Both the position numbers and the translations under genes were made by a program. Under the pieces are notes generated by a model. The model ran no database searches, was not told the origin of the DNA, and saw only the letters and a list, made by a program, of their open reading frames with translations. This document shows, in pieces, positions 1 to 5,083 of a stretch of 5,084 bases of DNA. The DNA comes from Bradyrhizobium sp. (lineage in GTDB: Bacteria; Pseudomonadota; Alphaproteobacteria; Rhizobiales; Xanthobacteraceae), in NCBI GenBank assembly GCA_028290305.1, contig JAQGKC010000356.1, positions 1 through 5,084 on the forward strand, read 5' to 3'. Positions within the stretch are counted from its first letter, which is position 1. Each line of letters starts with the position of its first letter.

Positions 1-1
1 C

Positions 2-142
2 GTGCATCGTCAGTATGACGCGCTCTGCCTGGAGCCGCAGCGATATCCCGATACGCCAAATCGTCCGGATTTTCCATCGGCGCGGCTCGACCCCGCGCAG
101 ACCTATCGCCATACCTCGTTGTATCGATTTTCCGCGAACTGA
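2..142 (+). CDS. galM: Aldose 1-epimerase (mutarotase), 3' end only
   Basis: Interconverts alpha and beta anomers of aldoses such as glucose, galactose or xylose; family members are cytosolic or periplasmic. Only the last 46 codons are in the window, read in the second forward frame up to the TGA at 140-142. They contain the family's hallmark C-terminal block: CLEPQ (Glu codon at 32-34, the position of the catalytic base in characterised GalM proteins), then YPDTPN, FPSARLDP, and the terminal YRHTSLYRFS strand. The gene enters from the left, so start, length and the catalytic histidines cannot be seen. It is followed immediately by a permease remnant, which suggests a former sugar-uptake and catabolism locus. 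Family assignment is firm; the preferred sugar is unknown. Confidence 0.87.
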   Translation: MHRQYDALCLEPQRYPDTPNRPDFPSARLDPAQTYRHTSLYRFSAN

Positions 143-149
143 CGCCGCG

Positions 150-338
150 GCGGAATGCGGCGCCTCGGCCTATGGCGGCGTCGGACGGGTGGCAGGTGCC
201 GTCATCGGCGCGCTGATCATGGGCGTGATGAATAACGGCATGTCGATCCTCGGCATCGGTATCGACTACCAGCAGGTGATCAAGGGACTGGTGCTGCTCG
301 GCGCGGTGTGTCTGGATGTCTATAACCAGCGCCGCTGA
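150..338 (+). pseudogene. xylH: 3' remnant of a sugar ABC-transporter permease (XylH/RbsC type)
   Basis: The last 60 or so residues of an inner-membrane permease of the monosaccharide ABC family are preserved: YGGVGRVAGAVIGALIMG, then the NNGMSILGIGIDYQQVIKG segment, and a final LVLLGAVCLDVYN helix ending in NQRR, with stop TGA at 336-338. This matches the C-terminal end of XylH-like permeases, which are normally several hundred residues long. Upstream in the same frame, the codons before about position 150 overlap the galM end and encode arginine- and proline-rich sequence with no membrane character, so the remaining transmembrane segments are missing. No ATP-binding or sugar-binding subunit gene is visible. 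I read it as a decayed fragment left by deletion or recombination. It should not be annotated as a 107-residue protein from the ATG at 15. The xylH label rests on recalled similarity; ribose-type permeases are the alternative. Confidence 0.75.
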
Positions 339-456
339 GGCGCGGCTTATTGTCCAGATCGTGCCGCGAAGAAACCGGCAGCCGGTGCGCGCCATTGAGG
401 CGATCTCATTGGCAGTTGTCGGCCTGACAGCCATCGCGGCGGCCCAGCCTGGCGAG

Positions 457-1161
457 CTAGGCCGCGAGCGGCTCCATGCCGCTTTTCCTGATTGCCCCAG
501 AAGCGTGTGCGGAGGTCAGAAATTCGATCAGCCGTTTGGAAGCTTCGATCTCTCTCGAGCCGGCTACGATAGCGGCTGAAAACGTCTGAACAAACTGGAT
601 CTCAGCTGCGATGTTGCCGGCGAAGTCGACGCCCGCAGCGTACATGATTTCACTGGTCGGCAAGACTGCAAGATTCGCGTGTCCTGCGGCGACCATCGCG
701 GCCGCGTCGGTGCCGCGGGGCGTGACTTCGACGTTGATCTTTTCCGTGATGCCGAGCCGCGGAAAAAGATCGGTCATAAGCCAGATACCGCTGGTGCTTC
801 CCGGGACCGCGACAGTTTTGGCCTTGAGCAGGACTTGTTTGAAGGCCTCGACGGTGCTCACGTCGGGCTTCGGAGCCCCCGCCCGCACCGCCACGCCGAC
901 GGGTACTCGCGCAAGGTCGACGTCGGTTCCCGCGACGATTCTCTTCGCGGCGATCAGCTCACCGAGGCCCTCTCTGGACAGGATCACCACGTCGGACGGC
1001 ACGCCGCGGGCGAGCTGCGCGGCAATCGTCTGCGGCCCGGTTCCTTGCGACGCACCCGATCCGGTCGCGACCTTGATGCCGCTGGTCCACTCGAATTCCG
1101 GCAGCAATTCCTCGTACGCGCCGCTGAATCCACCGGATATCAGAACGTTCACCTGTGCCAC
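457..1161 (-). CDS. ModA-like substrate-binding protein lacking a signal peptide
   Basis: A 234-residue protein of the type II periplasmic-binding fold, most like the molybdate-binding ModA-related family. Visible family blocks are the N-terminal SGGFSGAYEELLPEFE (residues 9-24), LARGVPSDVVIL (50-61), the domain-crossing VPVGVAVRAGAPKPDVST (86-103), VAVPGSTSGIWL (118-128), and a C-terminal helix RLIEFLTS followed by IRKSGMEPLAA. The start is GTG at 1161-1159, with AGGAA (1168-1172) six bases upstream; an in-frame TAG two codons before it rules out a longer reading. The protein begins directly with the first beta strand, so unlike transport-associated ModA proteins it has no export signal. No permease or ATPase gene is adjacent, and it converges on the permease remnant. 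Ligand unknown. It may be a cytosolic sensor or oxyanion binder, or a decayed transporter component that lost its leader. Repeat A ends five bases before its ribosome site. Confidence 0.85.
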   Translation of the reverse strand: MAQVNVLISGGFSGAYEELLPEFEWTSGIKVATGSGASQGTGPQTIAAQLARGVPSDVVILSREGLGELIAAKRIVAGTDVDLARVPVGVAVRAGAPKPDVSTVEAFKQVLLKAKTVAVPGSTSGIWLMTDLFPRLGITEKINVEVTPRGTDAAAMVAAGHANLAVLPTSEIMYAAGVDFAGNIAAEIQFVQTFSAAIVAGSREIEASKRLIEFLTSAHASGAIRKSGMEPLAA

Positions 1162-1177
1162 GAGCTATTCCTGACTT

Positions 1178-1248
1178 AGAGCCTTTTCCGTTTCGATAGA
1201 ACCGAAACGGGGCTCTAGATTCTTGTTTTGACGCGCTTTCTTCACGCG
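1178..1248 (+). repeat. Bradyrhizobium-type palindromic intergenic repeat, truncated copy A
   Basis: The first 39 bases form an interrupted palindrome: AGAGCC (1178-1183) pairs with GGCTCT (1211-1216), and CCGTTTCG (1188-1195) pairs with CGAAACGG (1203-1210). The arm continues as AGATTCTTGTTTTGACGCG and ends after ACGCG at 1248, where copy B would continue into a further arm with a second hairpin. A and B match closely over this stretch but lie in opposite orientations. The element sits between the start of the binding-protein gene (1161) and the end of the NTF2-like gene (1265). Confidence 0.85.
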
Positions 1249-1264
1249 TGTTATTTCTGGTTTG

Positions 1265-1705
1265 TTATTTGAGCATCTGGCTGACATCCAGCGCCTGGTC
1301 GGCCGGCCCACTATTGAACGCCGTTTCCCAAACCGCGATTTTGCCGCCGCGCATGGTCCAAACTTCTACTCCAAATCCCTTCATGCGCCGTCCTGTCGCG
1401 GCGTCTTCCCATTCTCCGTCCCAGATATTTGTCATTGTGTCATTCATGAGAGTCCGAAACTGCTTCTTCAGGCGATATCCCTTCTGCTTGGCGCTTCGCG
1501 CCAAAAAGAATGCGCGAAGTGCCTCACGCCCCCTGAATTCAGCAACGATGCCAAACCGCACAACACAGTCTTCGGTGAATCCATCAACCAGCGCATCTAC
1601 GTTCCACGGCATGAACAATGACTGAACGTAAGCGACAAAAGATCTGCACTCCTCGATTGTGCGAGGATTGCGATCACCGTGTTCCGCCAAGGGTATTGTT
1701 GTCAC
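1265..1705 (-). CDS. NTF2/SnoaL-like small protein (nuclear transport factor 2 family)
   Basis: A 146-residue protein of the NTF2-like alpha+beta-barrel superfamily, whose members include ketosteroid-isomerase-like enzymes, polyketide cyclases and ligand-binding proteins of unknown role. Visible hallmarks are the N-terminal helix with VAYVQSLFMPWNVDAL (24-39), the GFTEDCVVRFG strand followed by FRGREALRAFF (42-67), and the last sheet WDGEWEDA..KGFGVEVWTMRGGKIAVWET (95-128). There is no signal peptide. The start is GTG at 1705-1703: a strong GGGAGG lies at 1711-1716 with a five-base spacer. The frame is open back to a GTG at 1900, but those extra 65 codons run through a tandem repeat and into repeat B, and give low-complexity residues with no family similarity. 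The nearest upstream ATG (within GGAGGATGAGG) is out of frame. The gene stands alone between inverted repeats A and B. Reaction and ligand unknown. Confidence 0.82.
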   Translation of the reverse strand: MTTIPLAEHGDRNPRTIEECRSFVAYVQSLFMPWNVDALVDGFTEDCVVRFGIVAEFRGREALRAFFLARSAKQKGYRLKKQFRTLMNDTMTNIWDGEWEDAATGRRMKGFGVEVWTMRGGKIAVWETAFNSGPADQALDVSQMLK

Positions 1706-1710
1706 CTCAT

Positions 1711-1716
1711 CCTCCC
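1711..1716 (-). promoter_or_regulatory. Shine-Dalgarno site fixing the NTF2-like start
   Basis: On the minus strand GGGAGG stands five bases before GTG 1705-1703. It is the best ribosome-binding match in this interval. It decides for the 146-residue reading over the 211-residue reading that begins inside repeat B. Confidence 0.7.
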
Positions 1717-1740
1717 AAAGCCCGCCACCTCGCAGGCACC

Positions 1741-1760
1741 CCCAAGAACCCCCAAGAACC
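1741..1760 (+). repeat. Short tandem duplication, 10-bp unit x2
   Basis: CCCAAGAACC occurs twice head to tail, in the leader of the NTF2-like gene about 35 bases upstream of its GTG. Such C-runs can slip in replication. No function is apparent. Confidence 0.6.
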
Positions 1761-1850
1761 GAGACTACCAAGACTGGAGAATGTAGCGGCGAAGTTGGTA
1801 ATCTGGAAGGGGGTGAGGGACAGTCAGCTGTGGCTGAAGCAGCCCAACCC

Positions 1851-1975
1851 AGAGCGTTTTCAAGCGAAAGCCTTCCCCGGACTTGATCCGGGGTGGACAC
1901 CGGTTCGCGTCAGGAAAACGCGTCAAATAAGAATCTGGAGCCCCGTTTCGATTCAATCGAAACGGAAAAGGCTCT
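1851..1975 (-). repeat. Bradyrhizobium-type palindromic intergenic repeat, near full-length copy B
   Basis: This is the same element as copy A, reversed. The conserved end has a perfect 11-bp stem, CCGTTTCGATT/AATCGAAACGG (1943-1965) around one central base, flanked by GGAGCC (1937-1942) and GGCTCT (1970-1975), which pair apart from one mismatch. The internal arm carries GACGCG and CGCGTC motifs. Unlike A, this copy continues through the ACCGGTGTCC block (1895-1904) to a second hairpin, CCCCGGA/TCCGGGG (1875-1893), and ends with AGAGCGTTTTC at 1851. The outer boundary at 1851 is from recalled similarity to other copies; the inner one follows from comparison with A. Confidence 0.87.
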
Positions 1976-1996
1976 GGACCTTCGGTGCGAAGCGCG

Positions 1997-2057
1997 ATGT
2001 CCCGGATGGGTCAAAAAACGGACCCGGCTCGAACGGCCGCTCCTGGCGCGAAGCGGA
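1997..2057 (+). repeat. Second intergenic repeat family, copy R1
   Basis: Aligns base by base, with scattered differences, to the segment at 4819-4878: both start ATGTCC, pass through GGGTC..AAAA and AACGGCCG, and share CTGGCGCGAAGCGG exactly (2043-2056 and 4865-4878). The AACGGCCGCT/AGCGGACC part can form an imperfect hairpin. The two copies are in the same orientation and flank the GH16/DUF5107 gene pair. R1 begins about 20 bases after repeat B. Confidence 0.7.
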
Positions 2058-2143
2058 CCGCCCGAAGCGATCGATCTTCTGCCTATCGACAAGACGGAAG
2101 TGCATACTAAATACTTGTGATGCAAAATGGCTGTCAATTGAGG

Positions 2144-3127
2144 ATGGAAAAATTGACAACGAGAGCATTGGTTATAGTCGGTTGTCTCGCCGCTCTCGTG
2201 CCAGCTTTTGCGCAAGACGACCTGAGGATCACACCGGCACCGCTTTCCTTGACGGTCAGGAACGAGCCGCCGGATGAACTGTGTCGCCGCTTCGATCCGT
2301 TGGAAGCCAACCAGCTTGCGGCGGTGTCGCTGCACCGGACCTTTCACGATGATTTCGACGCCCATCCGTTGTCGAGCGGAAAGTGGGTGCCTCACTACGC
2401 CGGGGGCGCCGCCTGGCCGGACGCGCGCTATTGGGGGGGAGACGGCTCCGACCTCAAACGAAAAGATGCCTATAACGGCGAACAGCAGATCTACGTGGAT
2501 CCGCGCTATAGCGGCCGAGCAACCACTCCGCTTGGGCTCGACCCATTCAAGGTTCGAGATGGAATTCTCTCGATTGTCGCCAGCCGCACGCCTCCCGAAC
2601 TAAAGCCGGTGCTCTTCAATAATGAATATATCTCGGGCATCCTCACCACCCAAGGTTCGTTTTCGCAGAAGTACGGATATTTCGAGATCCGTGCAAAGCT
2701 ACCGGTCGGGACCGGCGTTTGGCCGGCGTTCTGGCTGCTCGCGGATGACGGCGGATGGCCTCCCGAGATCGACGTCATGGAAGGACGCGGGCAGCAGATC
2801 GGCGACATGGTGATGACGACGCATTGGCGGAATCGCGCAAGCGGGTTCGTGCAATCCTGCGGCTTCGACTTCCTGGTGCCGGACGCATCGAGCGATTTCC
2901 ACGATTACGGCGTGCTGTGGACGCAAGACCGGATTGGCTATTTCATCGACCGCAAGCCGGTATCGGATATCAAGGTCCCGATCGGCTTCGACGATCCGAT
3001 GTATATGATCGTGAACCTCGCGATGGGTGCGAAGAATTTTAAGGGCGTTGGATTCGTCGACGCCGAATCTCCTGCCATGGTCGAATTCCAGATCGACAGG
3101 ATTTCCGCCTATCAAATCGATCCTTGA
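2144..3127 (+). CDS. Secreted glycoside hydrolase family 16 beta-glucanase-type enzyme
   Basis: Retaining endo-acting glycosidase of family GH16, which cleaves beta-1,3/1,4-linked glucans, galactans or related polysaccharides. From ATG 2144 it has 327 residues. A signal peptide comes first (MEKLTTR, then a hydrophobic core VIVGCLAALVPAFA, probable cleavage AFA/QD after residue 23). A short linker follows, and the jelly-roll domain begins near HRTFHDDFD. Conserved blocks are SGKWVPHY, YNGEQQIYVDP, YISGILTTQGSFSQKYGYFEIRAKLP, GVWPAFWLL and the catalytic EIDVME (E208, D210, E213; codons from 2765), then HDYGVLWT and the closing DRISAYQ strand. The one-residue bulge (ExDxxE) resembles laminarinase-type rather than lichenase-type members. 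All catalytic residues are intact. The start is uncertain: GTG 2117 and ATG 2120 are in frame but lack a ribosome site, GAGG (2140-2143) abuts ATG 2144, and it is nine bases from TTG 2153. Exact substrate unknown. Confidence 0.92.
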   Translation: MEKLTTRALVIVGCLAALVPAFAQDDLRITPAPLSLTVRNEPPDELCRRFDPLEANQLAAVSLHRTFHDDFDAHPLSSGKWVPHYAGGAAWPDARYWGGDGSDLKRKDAYNGEQQIYVDPRYSGRATTPLGLDPFKVRDGILSIVASRTPPELKPVLFNNEYISGILTTQGSFSQKYGYFEIRAKLPVGTGVWPAFWLLADDGGWPPEIDVMEGRGQQIGDMVMTTHWRNRASGFVQSCGFDFLVPDASSDFHDYGVLWTQDRIGYFIDRKPVSDIKVPIGFDDPMYMIVNLAMGAKNFKGVGFVDAESPAMVEFQIDRISAYQIDP

Positions 3128-3194
3128 ATAGCATCGCGCCCGGAACGCGGATGCAGATCAATGAGAGCCTGGAGCAGTCGATGGCAGGTCAATT

Positions 3195-3225
3195 CTCGCG
3201 CCGGGATTTTGTCCAGCAGCGCGAG
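3195..3225. terminator. Possible hairpin between convergent genes
   Basis: CTCGCGC (3195-3201) pairs with GCGCGAG (3219-3225) around a 17-base loop, in the 134-base gap between the converging GH16 and DUF5107 genes. It has no adjacent U-run on either strand, so intrinsic termination is doubtful; position is the main argument. Confidence 0.22.
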
Positions 3226-3261
3226 GGGCAACCTGGCCAATTGCTCGCGGTCGGCAAGAAG

Positions 3262-4710
3262 TTATTTTATTTTTGTCTCGGCCGCGATCAGCTCTTTACC
3301 TTCCTCGGTCCTGATCGTCAGCTGTATCTGTTCGCCGCTGCCGCCAGCAGGAATTGTCGCGGAAATGCGATTTCCGTTTTTCGGGTCGGCTTTCACGGCG
3401 TCGTTGAACAATACGGCGTCACCGCGTTTCAACATTACGCGCAACGGCGAGGCCGGCTCGACACTGAAAAACTGAAGATTGACGCCGGACGCCTCGGCCG
3501 AGAGATTGATCAGGATGTTCTTGTTCGCATGCGTCACGTTGCTCATGCCGACGGTCGGGCTGTAGGTTTCTAGGATCGACACTTCGCTCAGTGCGGGAAA
3601 CTTGGCGCTGTGGAAAAACTCGTCCGACACGCCCGCCCACAATTCGATGTAAGGCCGCTGTTCGTTCGGGTCTTTGCGTGCGTCAGTTTCGTTCGTAAAC
3701 GACGGAAATCCCCAAGTCCACATTTTCAGGCCCGGCGTGACGGTATTGTCTGCGATGCGGATGATCCCCTCTTCGTTATCGTGGTTGATCACGCCCCAGA
3801 AATTCCCGCCCAGCATGTCGGGCGCCGCGTAAGCGATGCCCATCGTCGGCCAGTTCTTGAAGTAGCGCAGTTTTTCGAAACGGCTCTTGCCCGGACCCAA
3901 GCTCTCGTCGCCGTCGGACAGATTACTCGACCAGCCGGGCGTGCGGTAGGCTTCGATCGGCGCGATGATTTCGGCGCCGCCGGTAGCTTTGGGATGTTTC
4001 GGGTCGGATCCCGGCGCGAGCGTCGTGCAGGTCCAGTATTCGTACTGGATCGTCTTACGTTGCGGATTTTTCAGCACCACGCGCGCGTCGAGCGCGGCGC
4101 GATCGGCTTTCATCGTGACATAGTAAGTCGCCTCGATGCCCGTCGTGCCCCTCCTGAACTTGCCCGGTGCCGCAGAATACTCAAAATCGTCCCTAAGCGA
4201 CATCGACACCGTCACTTCGCCGGCACTCGCCTTCACTACCTTGAAATCCCACGGCTTCAGCCACGCCTTGCCGTGCTCGGCATCCGGGAACGTGGGGAAG
4301 ATGCCGCCATACACTATCAGCCAGTCGTAATAAAAAATGCCGCCCTTGATCCCGTAAGGCACGCCTACTTCCGTGCGATAAAGTTGTTCATGGCCGGTCG
4401 GCTTGTAAATGATGGAAAGAATGCGCCCGCCAAATTCGGGCAGGAGCGTTGCCTTCAGATAACGATTTTCGATCACGTGGGTCTTGAAAGTGCGATCGAG
4501 GATGGTCTTCTTGTCGAGCGACCCGCTGACGAACCCGTTCTCCGCATTGGTCGCGTACTTGACAGTGCTCCACGTAATCGTCGACTCGCTGAGAGACACT
4601 CTGTCGGGCACCGTCGACGCCGCATGCACGACGGGATGAAACGCACAGACCGCCGAAAGTACCGCAACCGCGAAGCGGAAACGGCTACACGAGGGAGCAT
4701 GAATTGCCAT
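3262..4710 (-). CDS. Secreted DUF5107-domain protein, possible mutarotase-fold glycan enzyme
   Basis: A 482-residue exported protein. Residues 1-30 form a signal peptide (basic SRFRF, hydrophobic AVAVLSAVCAF, cleavage near VHA/AS). The DUF5107-type domain follows: THVIENRYLKATLLPEFGGRILSIIYKPTGHEQLY (77-111), then KGGIFYYDWLIVYGGIFPTFPDAEHG (122-147), GTTGIEATYYVTMKADRAALDARVVLKNP (188-216), NFWGVINHDNEEGI (303-316), LKMWTWGFPSF (328-338) and the strongly conserved-looking PYIELWAGVSDEFF (353-366). The C-terminal 90 residues look like a beta-sandwich accessory region. As I recall, this domain belongs with galactose-mutarotase-like beta-supersandwich folds, also seen in many glycan-active enzymes; that would suggest sugar binding or cleavage but is not proven. 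ATG 4710-4708 has GAAGG (4719-4723) eight bases upstream. It converges on the GH16 gene. No lipobox is seen, so the protein should be soluble outside the cytoplasm. Confidence 0.85.
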   Translation of the reverse strand: MAIHAPSCSRFRFAVAVLSAVCAFHPVVHAASTVPDRVSLSESTITWSTVKYATNAENGFVSGSLDKKTILDRTFKTHVIENRYLKATLLPEFGGRILSIIYKPTGHEQLYRTEVGVPYGIKGGIFYYDWLIVYGGIFPTFPDAEHGKAWLKPWDFKVVKASAGEVTVSMSLRDDFEYSAAPGKFRRGTTGIEATYYVTMKADRAALDARVVLKNPQRKTIQYEYWTCTTLAPGSDPKHPKATGGAEIIAPIEAYRTPGWSSNLSDGDESLGPGKSRFEKLRYFKNWPTMGIAYAAPDMLGGNFWGVINHDNEEGIIRIADNTVTPGLKMWTWGFPSFTNETDARKDPNEQRPYIELWAGVSDEFFHSAKFPALSEVSILETYSPTVGMSNVTHANKNILINLSAEASGVNLQFFSVEPASPLRVMLKRGDAVLFNDAVKADPKNGNRISATIPAGGSGEQIQLTIRTEEGKELIAAETKIK

Positions 4711-4818
4711 TTACGTCGCCTTCGAATGAGCAGGAGCGACAATTCTAGTACATTGACGGGGCTGACCGAAAGCAGGCTTGATCGGCGCGCCTACCGCTAA
4801 TACGCCGGAATCAGGGCC

Positions 4819-4883
4819 ATGTCCGACGGGGGTCCAAAAGCTGACTTCTCGGGAACGGCCGGTTCTGGCGCGAAGCGGCCGTT
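4819..4883 (+). repeat. Second intergenic repeat family, copy R2
   Basis: Homologous to R1 and in the same orientation, sharing ATGTCC, GGGTC..AAAA, AACGGCCG and CTGGCGCGAAGCGG. Here the hairpin is perfect: AACGGCCG (4854-4861) pairs with CGGCCGTT (4876-4883) around a 14-base loop. It lies about 110 bases upstream of the DUF5107 gene start. Further homology beyond 4883 may exist, but R1 does not show it. Confidence 0.7.
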
Positions 4884-4966
4884 TACTGATTTGCTCAACT
4901 CCGCAAAGTGCCACGAAGAGACATCCATGCAGTCCCGGAAGAGCATCGCGGCCAGAACGCGCTCCT

Positions 4967-5083
4967 TCACTTCGTCCCAGCTTCGATGCATCCTTGCATG
5001 ATCCTGTCGATCTCGGCGCTCGACAGGACGCCGATCTCGGCAACGAATACGATCCGTGTCCGCGGCATTCCCGCCGTCGGCGT
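4967..5083 (-). CDS. Possible 3' end of an unidentified gene running in from the right
   Basis: On the minus strand one frame is open from the window edge for 38 codons to TGA 4969-4967, reading ..TRIVFVAEIGVLSSAEIDRIMQGCIEAGTK. The composition (a hydrophobic strand followed by an amphipathic helix) and G/C-rich third positions are protein-like, but the piece is too short to assign to a family, and an internal ATG (5068-5066) could even be a start. A neighbouring frame also reads plausibly just downstream (residues WDEVKERVLAAMLFRDCMD, 4980-4924), so a frameshifted or decaying gene whose tail runs into repeat R2 is an alternative. Opposite-strand frames are open here too. Treat as tentative. 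Confidence 0.28.
   Translation of the reverse strand, partial: TPTAGMPRTRIVFVAEIGVLSSAEIDRIMQGCIEAGTK

Larger units (their letters stand above)
1706..2143. other. Gene-poor interval between divergent genes, largely repeats
   Basis: This 438-base stretch separates the minus-strand NTF2-like gene from the plus-strand GH16 gene. In order it holds the NTF2-like leader with its ribosome site, a 10-bp tandem duplication (1741-1760), about 90 bases without recognised features, repeat B (1851-1975), the second-family repeat R1 (1997-2057), and about 85 bases that should contain the GH16 promoter. Open frames across it give arginine-, proline- and serine-rich translations with no family resemblance, and I regard them as noncoding. 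I saw no convincing sigma-70-type promoter for either gene. Confidence 0.6.

Noticed and set aside
15..338. A 107-residue protein starting at ATG 15
   Set aside because: Its first half is an out-of-frame reading of the galM 3' end; only the last 60 residues match a known family, and these are a permease remnant.
331..346. GCCGC/GCGGC stem at the permease remnant stop codon as a terminator
   Set aside because: Only five base pairs and no U-run.
679..1179. Long plus-strand open frames opposite the binding-protein gene
   Set aside because: Histidine-, arginine- and aspartate-rich shadow translations with no family blocks; the minus strand has a clear fold match and ribosome site.
1178..1975. 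Composite transposon or insertion sequence formed by repeats A and B
   Set aside because: No transposase is encoded between or within them, and no target-site duplication is seen; they resemble dispersed palindromic repeats instead.
2086..2115. Possible promoter for GH16 (TCGACA, 18 bases, AATACT)
   Set aside because: Weak matches to both sigma-70 boxes, no supporting element, and similar chance matches occur elsewhere; placement before the start codon is the only argument.
2153..2174. TTGACA followed by TATAGT near the GH16 start
   Set aside because: The spacer is only 14 bases and the pair lies inside the signal-peptide coding sequence.
1618..2277. A 219-codon plus-strand open frame across the repeats
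   Set aside because: Runs through the tandem repeat, B and R1 and overlaps the GH16 start; basic low-complexity translation with no recognisable protein.
4742..4770. TAGAAT-like -10 box upstream of the DUF5107 gene on the minus strand
   Set aside because: A plausible position, but no acceptable -35 box at 16-18 bases, so it is not reported as a promoter.
3610..4800. A 396-codon plus-strand open frame opposite the DUF5107 gene
   Set aside because: Arginine-rich antisense shadow, common in high-GC DNA; the minus-strand product has a signal peptide and recognisable domain.
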